Of a stretch of DNA of 17,498 bases, positions 7,151-13,613 are shown piece by piece. Origin of the DNA: an uncultured Demequina sp. (GTDB lineage Bacteria; Actinomycetota; Actinomycetes; Actinomycetales; Demequinaceae); NCBI GenBank assembly GCA_937925595.1, contig CALALQ010000315.1, forward strand, positions 1 through 17,498, written 5' to 3'. A model generated the notes under the pieces. It worked only from the letters and a program-made list of their open reading frames with translations. It was not told the DNA's origin and did no database searches. Position 1 is the stretch's first letter. Each line of letters starts with the position of its first letter. The position numbers were made by a program, and so were the translations under genes.

Positions 7151-7951
7151 CTACTTATAGGACGGGGCCGCGGGCAGGTCAAATGCCTCTTCAAGCGTCG
7201 CGATGCCTTCTTCCCGCATGTACTGCGCCAGTTCCACGCCCACGTAGCGCCAGTGCCAGGGCTCCCACTTGTAGCCCGTGACGTCCGTGCCGCCGTCTGG
7301 GTAGCGCTCGATAAAGCCGTAGTCGGCGGCGTGCTTGTAGAGCCACTTGCCAGCATCCGTTGTGGCAAAGCAGCGCTTCAGGTGGCATCCCTCCGCCGGG
7401 TCCAGCACGTCGAGGGACAGCCCCGTCTGGTGCTCCGAGTAGCCAGGACGCGCCGAGTAGCGCTCGGCGGCAACGACCCCGTCAGAGCGCACGTAGTCCT
7501 GGAACAGCCCCTTTTGGAAGTTGTACGAGCGGTAGGCGGTGGAGACCCGGAACGGCGCCCCGTCGGCCGCCGCCGCCTCGTACATCTTCCGCAGCGCGGC
7601 CGCCGCCTCTTTCGTGAGCTCTCCGCCGCCGGGCACCCCCGTGCCCACCAGATCCTTGGGTTCGAACTCGAGGGGATCGAGCGCGCGCCGCTTGTTCACG
7701 ACCACCCATACTGAGTCGGGCTTGTCGATCGAGTGCTCAGAGAGGTTGATGCCGTCCACGGGCGCGAGGGTCGCCGCAGGCGGGCTGGGAAACGCGGTGG
7801 CCGTGGCGGTCACGGCCACTATGACGGGCGTGGGGCTCGCGGCAGGCTCGACCGTGGATGGCATCACGACCGACGCGACGTACACGCCCAGCGCGGCGCA
7901 CCCCACCGCGAACAGCGCGGCGGCGAGCCAACGCACCACGCTATGCGCCAT
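7151..7951 (-). CDS. Membrane-anchored D-alanyl-D-alanine carboxypeptidase, VanY family (M15)
   Basis: This 266-residue protein has an N-terminal hydrophobic anchor (residues 5-30) and a Pro/Ala/Thr-rich linker (31-65). The M15B zinc peptidase domain follows. It carries VSTAYRSYNFQKGLF (R141), RPGYSEHQTGLSLD (zinc ligands H174 and D181) and KWEPWHWRYVG (catalytic E230, zinc ligand H233). C189 and C194 lie between them and may form a disulfide. The enzyme would trim the terminal D-Ala from peptidoglycan stem peptides outside the membrane. There is no vanA/vanH partner, so a resistance role is not indicated. The ATG at 7951 has GGAG six bases upstream. It overlaps the rsmI stop by 11 nt, so it is translationally coupled to rsmI. 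The frame stays open upstream, but that part lies inside rsmI. Confidence 0.92.
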   Translation of the reverse strand: MAHSVVRWLAAALFAVGCAALGVYVASVVMPSTVEPAASPTPVIVAVTATATAFPSPPAATLAPVDGINLSEHSIDKPDSVWVVVNKRRALDPLEFEPKDLVGTGVPGGGELTKEAAAALRKMYEAAAADGAPFRVSTAYRSYNFQKGLFQDYVRSDGVVAAERYSARPGYSEHQTGLSLDVLDPAEGCHLKRCFATTDAGKWLYKHAADYGFIERYPDGGTDVTGYKWEPWHWRYVGVELAQYMREEGIATLEEAFDLPAAPSYK

Positions 7952-8786
7952 CTGCGGCTCCGCGCGCCGCGAGGATGCTCGCGTACAGCTCGCGAGCCGG
8001 CACACCGACGAGCGGCGCCAGTTCCCTCGCCACCTCCTTGGCGCGCTCTCCCGCCTGAACTCGGGAGACTGCCTCAGCGACCGCCTCGTCGAGTCCCAGC
8101 GCGAGCGGCGCCGCTCCCGCAACACAGACGACGATCTCGCCCTTCACCCCACCGGCCGCCCATTCAGCGAGCTCGCCAAGGGTGCCGCGCCGCGTCTCTT
8201 CAAACGTCTTGGTGAGTTCGCGACTGACCGACGCTGCCCTCCCCCGGCCAAATGCCGTCGCCATCGCCTCGAGAGACTCGGCAAGACGGTGAGGCGCTTC
8301 GAAGAACACGAGCGTGCGCTGCTCCGAGGCGAGCGCGGCAAGGGTGCGCGCCCTCTCGCCGTCCTTGCGAGGGAGGAACCCCTCGAAGGCGAAGCGATCC
8401 GTGGGAAGCCCTGACACGGCGAGCGCGGCGAGCGGGGCGCTCGGACCGGGCAGCACGGTGACCTCGACGCCCGCCGCGACCGCGGCGGTGACCAGTCGAT
8501 AGCCGGGATCCGACACCGTGGGCATGCCAGCGTCGGTCACGAGGAGCACCTGGGCGCCGGAAGCGGCTTCGGCGACCACAGCGTCGGCCCGCTCTCGCTC
8601 ATTGTGATCGTGGAGCGCGATGAGGCGGCCACCGATGGTCACACCCAAGCCGCGCGCCAGGTCGAGCGTGCGGCGGGTGTCTTCGGCGGCGACGACGTCT
8701 GCGGAGGCGAGGGCATCGTGAAGGCGCAAGGAGGCATCGGCGAGGTTGCCAATGGGCGTGGCCGCCAACACGATCCTCCCGCTCAT
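7941..8786 (-). CDS. rsmI: 16S rRNA (cytidine1402-2'-O)-methyltransferase
   Basis: RsmI 2'-O-methylates C1402 in the ribosomal P site with SAM. The 281-residue product has the tetrapyrrole-methylase fold motifs: LAATPIGNLADASLR (8-22), AAEDTRRT (33-40), LLVTDAGMPTVSDPGYRL (81-98), VLPGPSAPLAAL (111-122) and FEGFLPRKDGER. The C-terminal half contains the expected SRELTKTFEE and GEIVVCVAGA segments. The ATG at 8786 is 43 nt from the start of the divergent pmt. Its 3' end overlaps vanY by 11 nt. It is the first gene of the minus-strand series and is of normal length. rsmI/pmt divergence is, as I recall, conserved in mycobacteria. Confidence 0.96.
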   Translation of the reverse strand: MSGRIVLAATPIGNLADASLRLHDALASADVVAAEDTRRTLDLARGLGVTIGGRLIALHDHNERERADAVVAEAASGAQVLLVTDAGMPTVSDPGYRLVTAAVAAGVEVTVLPGPSAPLAALAVSGLPTDRFAFEGFLPRKDGERARTLAALASEQRTLVFFEAPHRLAESLEAMATAFGRGRAASVSRELTKTFEETRRGTLGELAEWAAGGVKGEIVVCVAGAAPLALGLDEAVAEAVSRVQAGERAKEVARELAPLVGVPARELYASILAARGAADGA

Positions 8787-8817
8787 GCGTCAAGCGTGTC
8801 ACACGCGTGGCTCCCGT

Positions 8818-8823
8818 TAGGCT
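8818..8823 (+). promoter_or_regulatory. Candidate -10 element for leaderless pmt mRNA
   Basis: TAGGCT fits the actinobacterial TANNNT -10 form and ends six bases before the pmt GTG at 8830. That would place the transcription start at or next to the start codon. No SD precedes pmt, which agrees with a leaderless transcript. No convincing -35 is visible in the 43-nt divergent spacer. Confidence 0.45.
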
Positions 8824-8829
8824 TCCTCT

Positions 8830-10389
8830 GTGCTGAACACGCAGACGAGTCGCTGGGAGTGGCTGTGGCGTTGGCGCGTGGGCCTCATGGTCACGGTCGT
8901 TGGCGGACTCGCGGGCCTCCTGCGCTTCGTCAACCTGTCGCACCCCAATGCGCTCGTCTTCGACGAGGTGTTCTACGTCCGCGGCGCGTTCTCGATCCTG
9001 CACTACGGGTATGAAGGCGACTGGACTGGCGACAACGACTGGTTCGAGAAGGGGAACACGTCAGGGCTGCAGACCGACGGCGACTTCATCGTCCACCCCA
9101 TGGTGGGCAAGCTGCTCATTGCGGCGGGCATGCAGATCTTCGGCAACAACCCCTTTGGCTGGCGGTTCTCGACTGCCCTATTGGGCACCCTGACGGTCGT
9201 CATCGTCGCTCTCATCGCGCGCCACCTGTTCCGTTCCACGCTGTGGGGGCTCGTCGCTGGGTTGCTGCTGGCCATCGACGGCATGGCCATCGTGCTGTCC
9301 CGCACCGCGCTGCTCGACAACTTCCTTGCGTTCTTCGCCACCGCCGCGCTGGGGCTGATCCTGCTTGACCGAGAGCGGAACCGGCGTCGGCTGGCAGCCG
9401 CCGCAACGTCGGACCGCGAGCGGTTTGGCATCGCGCCAGGCGAGCCGATTCCAGGCCTTGGCGCTCGCAGCGGCATCCACTGGTGGCGCTGGGCGGCGGT
9501 CGTGGTGCTCGGCCTCGCCGTGGGAACCAAGTGGTCCGGACTGTACTTCGCCGCGGCGTTCATGGCGCTGTCCGTCATCTTCGAGATGGCGGACCGTCGC
9601 ACCGTGGGTTACCGGCAATGGTTCTTCTCAGCGACGCTGCGCGCGATTCCGACCGCGATCGGCACCGTGGTGCTCATCGCTGGTGTGTACCTCGCGACCT
9701 GGTGGAACTGGTTCGCGACGAGCGGCTCCTATGGTCGCCAGTGGGCGGAGAACCACCCGGGAGAGGGCATCACATGGCTGCCGGCCCCGCTGCGATCTCT
9801 CGTTCACTACCACGAGCAGATGTGGACCTTCCATACGAATCTCACGTCCGAGCACTCGTACATGTCGAGCCCGTTCGGCTGGATCCTCATGCTGCGCCCA
9901 ACCGCCTTCCACTTCCGCGATGTCGAGGATGTGGACTGTGGCGCGTCGCGCTGCATCACAGCCATCCACGCGCTGGGACACCCGTTCATCTGGTGGGCGG
10001 CGGCCGCGGCGCTGCTGTTCGCGCTGTGGCGAGTGGTGCGGCGCCTCGACATGGTCGCGCTCACGGTGTCGCTTGGCGTGCTGGCCGGCTGGGTGGTGTG
10101 GTTCCCGTACGCGTACCGCACGATCTTCACGTTCTATGCGGTGGCGTTCGCTCCATTCCTGGTGCTGACCCTTGTCTACGGACTCAAACACATAGCGCAG
10201 CCCGACGGGATGGGCGGAAGAGTGCTGCGCAGCGGAGCCATGACCGTCATCGGATACCTGGCGGTATGCCTCGTGTTCGCGGGCTTCTTCCTGCCGATCT
10301 GGACAGGAATGCCCATCTCCTTCGAGTACTGGCAGGTGCACATGTGGCTGCCGAAGCTGCCGTTCAAGGGCTTTGGCGGCTGGATCTAG
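8830..10389 (+). CDS. pmt: Dolichyl-phosphate-mannose-type protein O-mannosyltransferase (GT39)
   Basis: This 519-residue polytopic membrane protein resembles actinobacterial PMT, which moves mannose from polyprenyl-phosphomannose to Ser/Thr of exported proteins on the outer face of the membrane. After TM1 (about 17-34) comes the first extracytoplasmic loop with the catalytic acidic pair FDEVFY (D45-E46), then DGDFIVHPMVGKLLIAAG. Around ten hydrophobic segments follow. A large loop after WWNWFATSGSYGRQWAENHP includes LRSLVHYHEQMWTFHTNL and the SPFGWILMLRP stretch. The C-terminus FEYWQVHMWLPKLPFKGFGGW matches family members. The start is a GTG without an SD. The stop codon overlaps the convergent lrp stop. 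Exported proteins encoded nearby (14742-16613, 13614-14582) have Thr/Ser-rich regions and are possible substrates (inference). Confidence 0.95.
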   Translation: MLNTQTSRWEWLWRWRVGLMVTVVGGLAGLLRFVNLSHPNALVFDEVFYVRGAFSILHYGYEGDWTGDNDWFEKGNTSGLQTDGDFIVHPMVGKLLIAAGMQIFGNNPFGWRFSTALLGTLTVVIVALIARHLFRSTLWGLVAGLLLAIDGMAIVLSRTALLDNFLAFFATAALGLILLDRERNRRRLAAAATSDRERFGIAPGEPIPGLGARSGIHWWRWAAVVVLGLAVGTKWSGLYFAAAFMALSVIFEMADRRTVGYRQWFFSATLRAIPTAIGTVVLIAGVYLATWWNWFATSGSYGRQWAENHPGEGITWLPAPLRSLVHYHEQMWTFHTNLTSEHSYMSSPFGWILMLRPTAFHFRDVEDVDCGASRCITAIHALGHPFIWWAAAAALLFALWRVVRRLDMVALTVSLGVLAGWVVWFPYAYRTIFTFYAVAFAPFLVLTLVYGLKHIAQPDGMGGRVLRSGAMTVIGYLAVCLVFAGFFLPIWTGMPISFEYWQVHMWLPKLPFKGFGGWI

Positions 10390-10829
10390 CCGTCTCGTCG
10401 CTCGATGAGGCGTGACAGCACGATCGCGGATCGCGTCGAGTCCACTTGAGGCGCTAGGCGCACCTTCTCGAGTGCGACTTCGAGTGAGGCGATATCCCGC
10501 GCACGAATCCTGACAATGGCATCCGCGTTGCCAGTCACCGTCCATGCCTCGACGACATCGGGGATTTCCACAAGAATGCGAGTGAGTTCCGCGGGCGCGA
10601 CCGTGCCCCGGCAGAACAGCTCAACGTAGGCCTCAGTGTCGCGGCCGTCGACGTCCGGGTCTACGACCGCGCCGAACCCACGGATGACTCCCGTGGCGAC
10701 GAGGCGATCGACCCTGCGCTTGACGGCCGAAGCCGAGAGTCCCACGCGCTGGCCGAGATCCGCGAACGTCGCACGCCCGTCGCGGCGCAGCAGGTCTATG
10801 AGTCGGCGATCGAGCTCGTCAACTGCCAT
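10386..10829 (-). CDS. Lrp/AsnC-family transcriptional regulator
   Basis: This 147-residue protein has the standard Lrp layout. Residues 1-58 are the AsnC-type HTH (ELDRRLIDLLRRDGRATFAD, LGQRVGLSASAVKRRVDRL, GVIRGFGAVVDP). Residues ~65-147 are the RAM effector/oligomerisation domain (AYVELFCRG, VVEAWTVTGNADAIVRIRA). The ATG at 10829 has a strong GGAGGGGG about 9-10 nt upstream; the frame is open further upstream but without support. It diverges from the arginine dihydrolase-like/ornithine cyclodeaminase operon across 116 nt that contain a 12-bp dyad. Control of that operon by arginine, ornithine or another amino acid is therefore likely (inference). Its TAG overlaps the convergent pmt TAG within a CTAG. 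Confidence 0.94.
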   Translation of the reverse strand: MAVDELDRRLIDLLRRDGRATFADLGQRVGLSASAVKRRVDRLVATGVIRGFGAVVDPDVDGRDTEAYVELFCRGTVAPAELTRILVEIPDVVEAWTVTGNADAIVRIRARDIASLEVALEKVRLAPQVDSTRSAIVLSRLIERRDG

Positions 10830-10858
10830 GTATCCGGCCCCCTCCCTCAACGGTGCCT

Positions 10859-10898
10859 TTGATTCGTGCGCCACGCTACCAAAGTTCGCAAGAATCAA
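10859..10898. promoter_or_regulatory. Candidate Lrp operator: 12-bp dyad in the divergent spacer
   Basis: TTGATTCGTGCG (10859-10870) and CGCAAGAATCAA (10887-10898) are inverted copies matching at 11 of 12 positions, separated by 16 nt. A third partial copy, GGATTCG, lies at 10923-10929. The three GATTC/GAATC cores start at 10861, 10892 and 10924, about 31-32 nt apart, close to three helical turns. Such phasing suits wrapping by Lrp octamers. The site lies 30-69 nt upstream of lrp and 48-87 nt upstream of the hydrolase gene. Confidence 0.5.
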
Positions 10899-10945
10899 CA
10901 ACGACTGGCCAACACATTGCACGGATTCGCTGTCATGCTTGCTCC

Positions 10946-11818
10946 ATGACGAGTCCCCTTGCGAGCGCAATGACGGCTACCGCCGAGCGCCACCCTGTGC
11001 CCACCACGGTCCTCATGTGCGCACCCGAGCACTTTGACGTGACCTACGCCATCAACCCCTGGATGGACCCCACCACCCCCACAGACACCTCCCTTGCTGT
11101 CGCGCAATGGCGCGTACTGAAGGAGACCTACGAGCGACTGGGCATCACCACTCACGAGATCCCCTCCGTCCCCGGACTGCCCGACATGGTCTACGCGGCC
11201 AACGGCGCGACGGTCATCGACTCGATCGCCTACACCGCCTCCTTCCGCTACCCCGAGCGACAGCCCGAGGCCAAGGCATACGCCGAGTGGCTCGCAGGGG
11301 CCGGCTACGAGGTGGTTGAGGCGACCCAGGTGAACGAGGGCGAAGGCGACTTCCTCTTGGTGGGAGACGTGATCCTCGCCGGCACCGGCTTCCGCTCCAC
11401 CCTCGCCAGCCACCGCGAGCTGTCCCGCGTCTTCGACCGCGAAGTTGTGACCCTCATGCTCGTGCGCCCCGAGTACTACCACCTCGACACCGCGCTCGCC
11501 GTGCTCGACGCCCGTCCCGGCCACGAGCAGATCGCCTACCTCCCTGGTGCGTTCGACGCCGCCAGCCGCGAGGAGCTTGAGCGTCGCTACCCCGACGCGA
11601 TCCTCGTCTCTGAGGACGAGGCCGCGATGCTCGCCCTCAATGTCGTGAGCAATGGTCGCGATGTGGTGATGCCGGTCCGCGCCACGCAGTTCGCGGCACA
11701 GCTGCGCGAGCGCGGCTTCAACCCGGTGGGCGTCGACCTCTCCGAACTGCTCAAGGGCGGTGGCGGCGTGAAGTGCTGCACGCTCGCACTGCGAGGAAAC
11801 CCCCGCGAGGACGGCTGA
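10946..11818 (+). CDS. Guanidino-group hydrolase, arginine dihydrolase-like (ArgZ/AgrE N-domain type; often annotated as DDAH)
   Basis: This 290-residue protein belongs to the amidinotransferase/GME superfamily. Blocks I recognise from cyanobacterial ArgZ/AgrE are present in order: MCAPEHFDVTYAINPWM (24-40), LPDMVYAANGATV (78-90), EGEGDFLL (131-138), GTGFRS (146-151), YYHLDTALAVLD (177-188), YLPGAFD (198-204) and LLKGGGGVKCCTL (268-280). H179 and C277 are the expected catalytic pair. N86 sits where arginine deiminases and DDAH carry an acidic residue; in ArgZ, as I recall, that Asn allows full hydrolysis of arginine to ornithine, CO2 and two NH3. The start is ATG 10946, six bases after a CATGCT (-10-like, leaderless); ATG 10970 is an alternative. 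The stop is 1 nt before ornithine cyclodeaminase, which supports ornithine as product. Confidence 0.85.
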   Translation: MTSPLASAMTATAERHPVPTTVLMCAPEHFDVTYAINPWMDPTTPTDTSLAVAQWRVLKETYERLGITTHEIPSVPGLPDMVYAANGATVIDSIAYTASFRYPERQPEAKAYAEWLAGAGYEVVEATQVNEGEGDFLLVGDVILAGTGFRSTLASHRELSRVFDREVVTLMLVRPEYYHLDTALAVLDARPGHEQIAYLPGAFDAASREELERRYPDAILVSEDEAAMLALNVVSNGRDVVMPVRATQFAAQLRERGFNPVGVDLSELLKGGGGVKCCTLALRGNPREDG

Positions 11819-11819
11819 C

Positions 11820-12848
11820 ATGGTCAAGTACGTCGACGTGCCCCGGATGGCCGAATGGATCGCGTCATCGGGTGCGGAGGCGCGCATCGCGGGCATCGCT
11901 GCGGCCATCGAGCACGACTTCGCCAACTGGGAGGCATTCGACAAGCAGCCACGCCTTGCCACGCACACCCCGGATGGCGTCGTCGAGCTCATGCCCACGT
12001 CCGATGGCGAGCACTTTGCGGTGAAGTACGTCAACGGACACCCGATCAACCCCAGCCGCGGACTGCAGACCGTTGTGGGCTTTGGCGTGCTGTCTGACCT
12101 CGACACGGGCTATCCCCTGCTGATCTCGGAGATGACGCTGCTCACGGCGCTGCGCACGGCGGCGACCTCGGCGGTGGTCGCGCGTCATCTCGCGCGGACA
12201 GACGCCACGCGCATGGCGCTCATCGGCACCGGCAGCCAGTCCGAGTTCCAGTCGCTGGGCTTCCGCGCGCTGCTGGGCATCAACCAGCTGGCGCTGTGGG
12301 ACACCGACCCCGCCGCCCTGGACAAGGCCTTCGCCAATCTCACTCGCCTTGGCTTCGACGTCCGGATCGCCTCGAGCGCGGCCGACGCTGTGGCCGGGGC
12401 GGACATCGTGACCACCTGCACAGCAGACAAGGCCTTGGCGACGGTGCTCACCGACGATGTCGTGATGCCCGGCATGCACATCAACGCAATCGGCGGCGAC
12501 TGCCCCGGAAAGACCGAACTCGACGAGCGGATCCTGCACCGGTCGAGCATCTTCGTGGAGTTCGAGCCGCAGACGCGCATCGAGGGTGAGATCCAGCAGC
12601 TTGCCCCCGACCATCCCGTGACCGAGATGTGGCGCGTCATCCGGCGCGAGGTGCCAGGGCGCGTCTCCGACGACGAGATCACCGTGTTCGACTCGGTTGG
12701 CTTTGCTATTGAGGACTTCTCCGCGCTCAGGTACGTCTACGACACCTTGCTGTCCGAGCGCGCCGAGACCCTTGACCTGCTGGCATCCCCAGAGGACCCC
12801 AAGAACCTGTTCTCCCTGGTGGGCGCGGCGGTGCCTGCGAACGCGTAA
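11820..12848 (+). CDS. ocd: Ornithine cyclodeaminase (ornithine to proline + NH3)
   Basis: This 342-residue protein of the OCD/mu-crystallin family is NAD-dependent and cytoplasmic. The substrate-domain motif FAVKYVNGHPINP (66-78) includes the conserved K69. SEMTLLTALRTAATSAV (103-119) is followed by the Rossmann loop ALIGTGSQSEFQ (133-144) and ADIVTTCTAD. The catalytic-site segment INAIGGDCPGKTELD carries the Asp typical of ornithine cyclodeaminases. The ATG at 11820 follows the hydrolase stop by one base (TGA-C-ATG), with GAGG 9-10 nt upstream inside the preceding gene, so the two are translationally coupled. Together they would take arginine to proline, with ammonia release, without arginase or urease. 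The alternatives, alanine dehydrogenase-like or lysine cyclodeaminase activity, are less likely given the neighbour. Confidence 0.92.
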   Translation: MVKYVDVPRMAEWIASSGAEARIAGIAAAIEHDFANWEAFDKQPRLATHTPDGVVELMPTSDGEHFAVKYVNGHPINPSRGLQTVVGFGVLSDLDTGYPLLISEMTLLTALRTAATSAVVARHLARTDATRMALIGTGSQSEFQSLGFRALLGINQLALWDTDPAALDKAFANLTRLGFDVRIASSAADAVAGADIVTTCTADKALATVLTDDVVMPGMHINAIGGDCPGKTELDERILHRSSIFVEFEPQTRIEGEIQQLAPDHPVTEMWRVIRREVPGRVSDDEITVFDSVGFAIEDFSALRYVYDTLLSERAETLDLLASPEDPKNLFSLVGAAVPANA

Positions 12849-12890
12849 CCGGCTGTCCCTTCTCGCCAGGCGGGCGGCTCGCTCAAGCGC

Positions 12891-12896
12891 TACGTT
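12891..12896 (+). promoter_or_regulatory. Candidate -10 element for the HdeD-like gene
   Basis: TACGTT fits TANNNT and lies 44 nt upstream of the ATG at 12941 in the 92-nt gap after ocd, so transcription would start near 12903. No clear -35 is seen, and no terminator separates ocd from this gene, so read-through from the arginine operon is also possible. Confidence 0.3.
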
Positions 12897-12940
12897 GACC
12901 GTGAGGAAGCGCAATGACGCGCGCCCCACTAGGAGGAGCC

Positions 12941-13552
12941 ATGGCCAGTCCTGATCACGCCGTCGACGTCTTCGAGCTCGACGCCACCGCCCTAGGCAAA
13001 GCCGGCGTCAACGCCGTCCGCGCCACCTTCGGAATCGTAGGATTCCTTGCCCTCGCTGCGGGCATCGCGCTGCTCGTGTGGCCCGGCAAGACCATCACGG
13101 TGGTCGCCGCGATCCTCGGCGTAGTCGTCGCCTTCTCCGGCATCGCCCGGCTTGCGCTCGGCATCTTCAGCCGTGGCCTCTCTGCGGCACACCGCGTGCT
13201 CGACATCGTGCTCGGCGTCGTGGTGCTGCTCTCCGGCGTCATCGTGCTGCGCAACCTTGCCGCATCGGCCGCCGCACTGCTGCTGATCGCCGTCCTCGCT
13301 ATAGGCATCTCGTGGATCATCGAGGGCGTGCTCGCGATCGTCGAGTCCGGGCGCGGCCGCAGCCGCGCCGCCGGCGTGACCTTCGGACTGCTGTCGATCC
13401 TCGCGGGCATCTTCGTGCTCGTGTGGCCGGGGCTGTCGATTCTCGCCTTCGCCACATTGGCGGCCGTGTCCCTCATCATTCTGGGGATCTCCGGGCTCAT
13501 GAGGGCCGCTGCCTTCGGCAAGACCGAAGCGGCCGCGCCCAAGCCCGCATAG
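12941..13552 (+). CDS. HdeD-family (DUF308) integral membrane protein
   Basis: This 203-residue protein has six hydrophobic segments in two similar halves, the DUF308/HdeD layout. The repeated unit contains GIALLVWPGKTITVVAAILG (41-60) in the first half and GIFVLVWPGLSILAFATLAA in the second. Both have the family's VWPG motif at a membrane edge, and each half is followed by a GI-R/G-SGL-like turn. HdeD in E. coli is linked to acid stress, but the molecular role of the actinobacterial members is unknown. The ATG at 12941 has AGGAGG at 12931-12936; an upstream ATG at 12914 is less likely. The gene stands alone, ending at a strong hairpin. The termini are polar and Ala/Pro-rich with no recognisable domain. 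Confidence 0.9.
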   Translation: MASPDHAVDVFELDATALGKAGVNAVRATFGIVGFLALAAGIALLVWPGKTITVVAAILGVVVAFSGIARLALGIFSRGLSAAHRVLDIVLGVVVLLSGVIVLRNLAASAAALLLIAVLAIGISWIIEGVLAIVESGRGRSRAAGVTFGLLSILAGIFVLVWPGLSILAFATLAAVSLIILGISGLMRAAAFGKTEAAAPKPA

Positions 13553-13566
13553 CGTCGGGCAGACGA

Positions 13567-13602
13567 AAGCGGCGCCGCCCCCAACCGGGGACGGCGCCGC
13601 TT
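13567..13602. terminator. Bidirectional terminator between hdeD-like and FKBP genes
   Basis: AAGCGGCGCCG (13567-13577) pairs perfectly with CGGCGCCGCTT (13592-13602). After one C-A mismatch, CCCC/GGGG adds four more pairs around an AACC loop. A-rich sequence on the left and TTCT on the right give short U-runs for both directions. The hairpin lies between the convergent stops at 13552 and 13614. Confidence 0.88.
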
Positions 13603-13613
13603 CTCGCGTGAGC

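Noticed and set aside
5099..7714. Very long plus-strand open frames (451 and 390 codons) opposite tatD, metG and vanY
   Set aside because: They are antisense to well-supported genes, have His/Arg/Val-rich composition and no recognisable motif, and are typical of third-position GC bias in high-GC DNA.
7151..7951. Vancomycin resistance gene
   Set aside because: VanY-family carboxypeptidases are common housekeeping wall enzymes in actinobacteria, and no vanH/A/X or VanRS-type genes are present.
10853..10945. N-terminal extension of the hydrolase to an ATG at 10853
   Set aside because: The extension would cover the putative lrp operator, has no SD and shows no family similarity. Homology begins near residue 24 of the product started at 10946.
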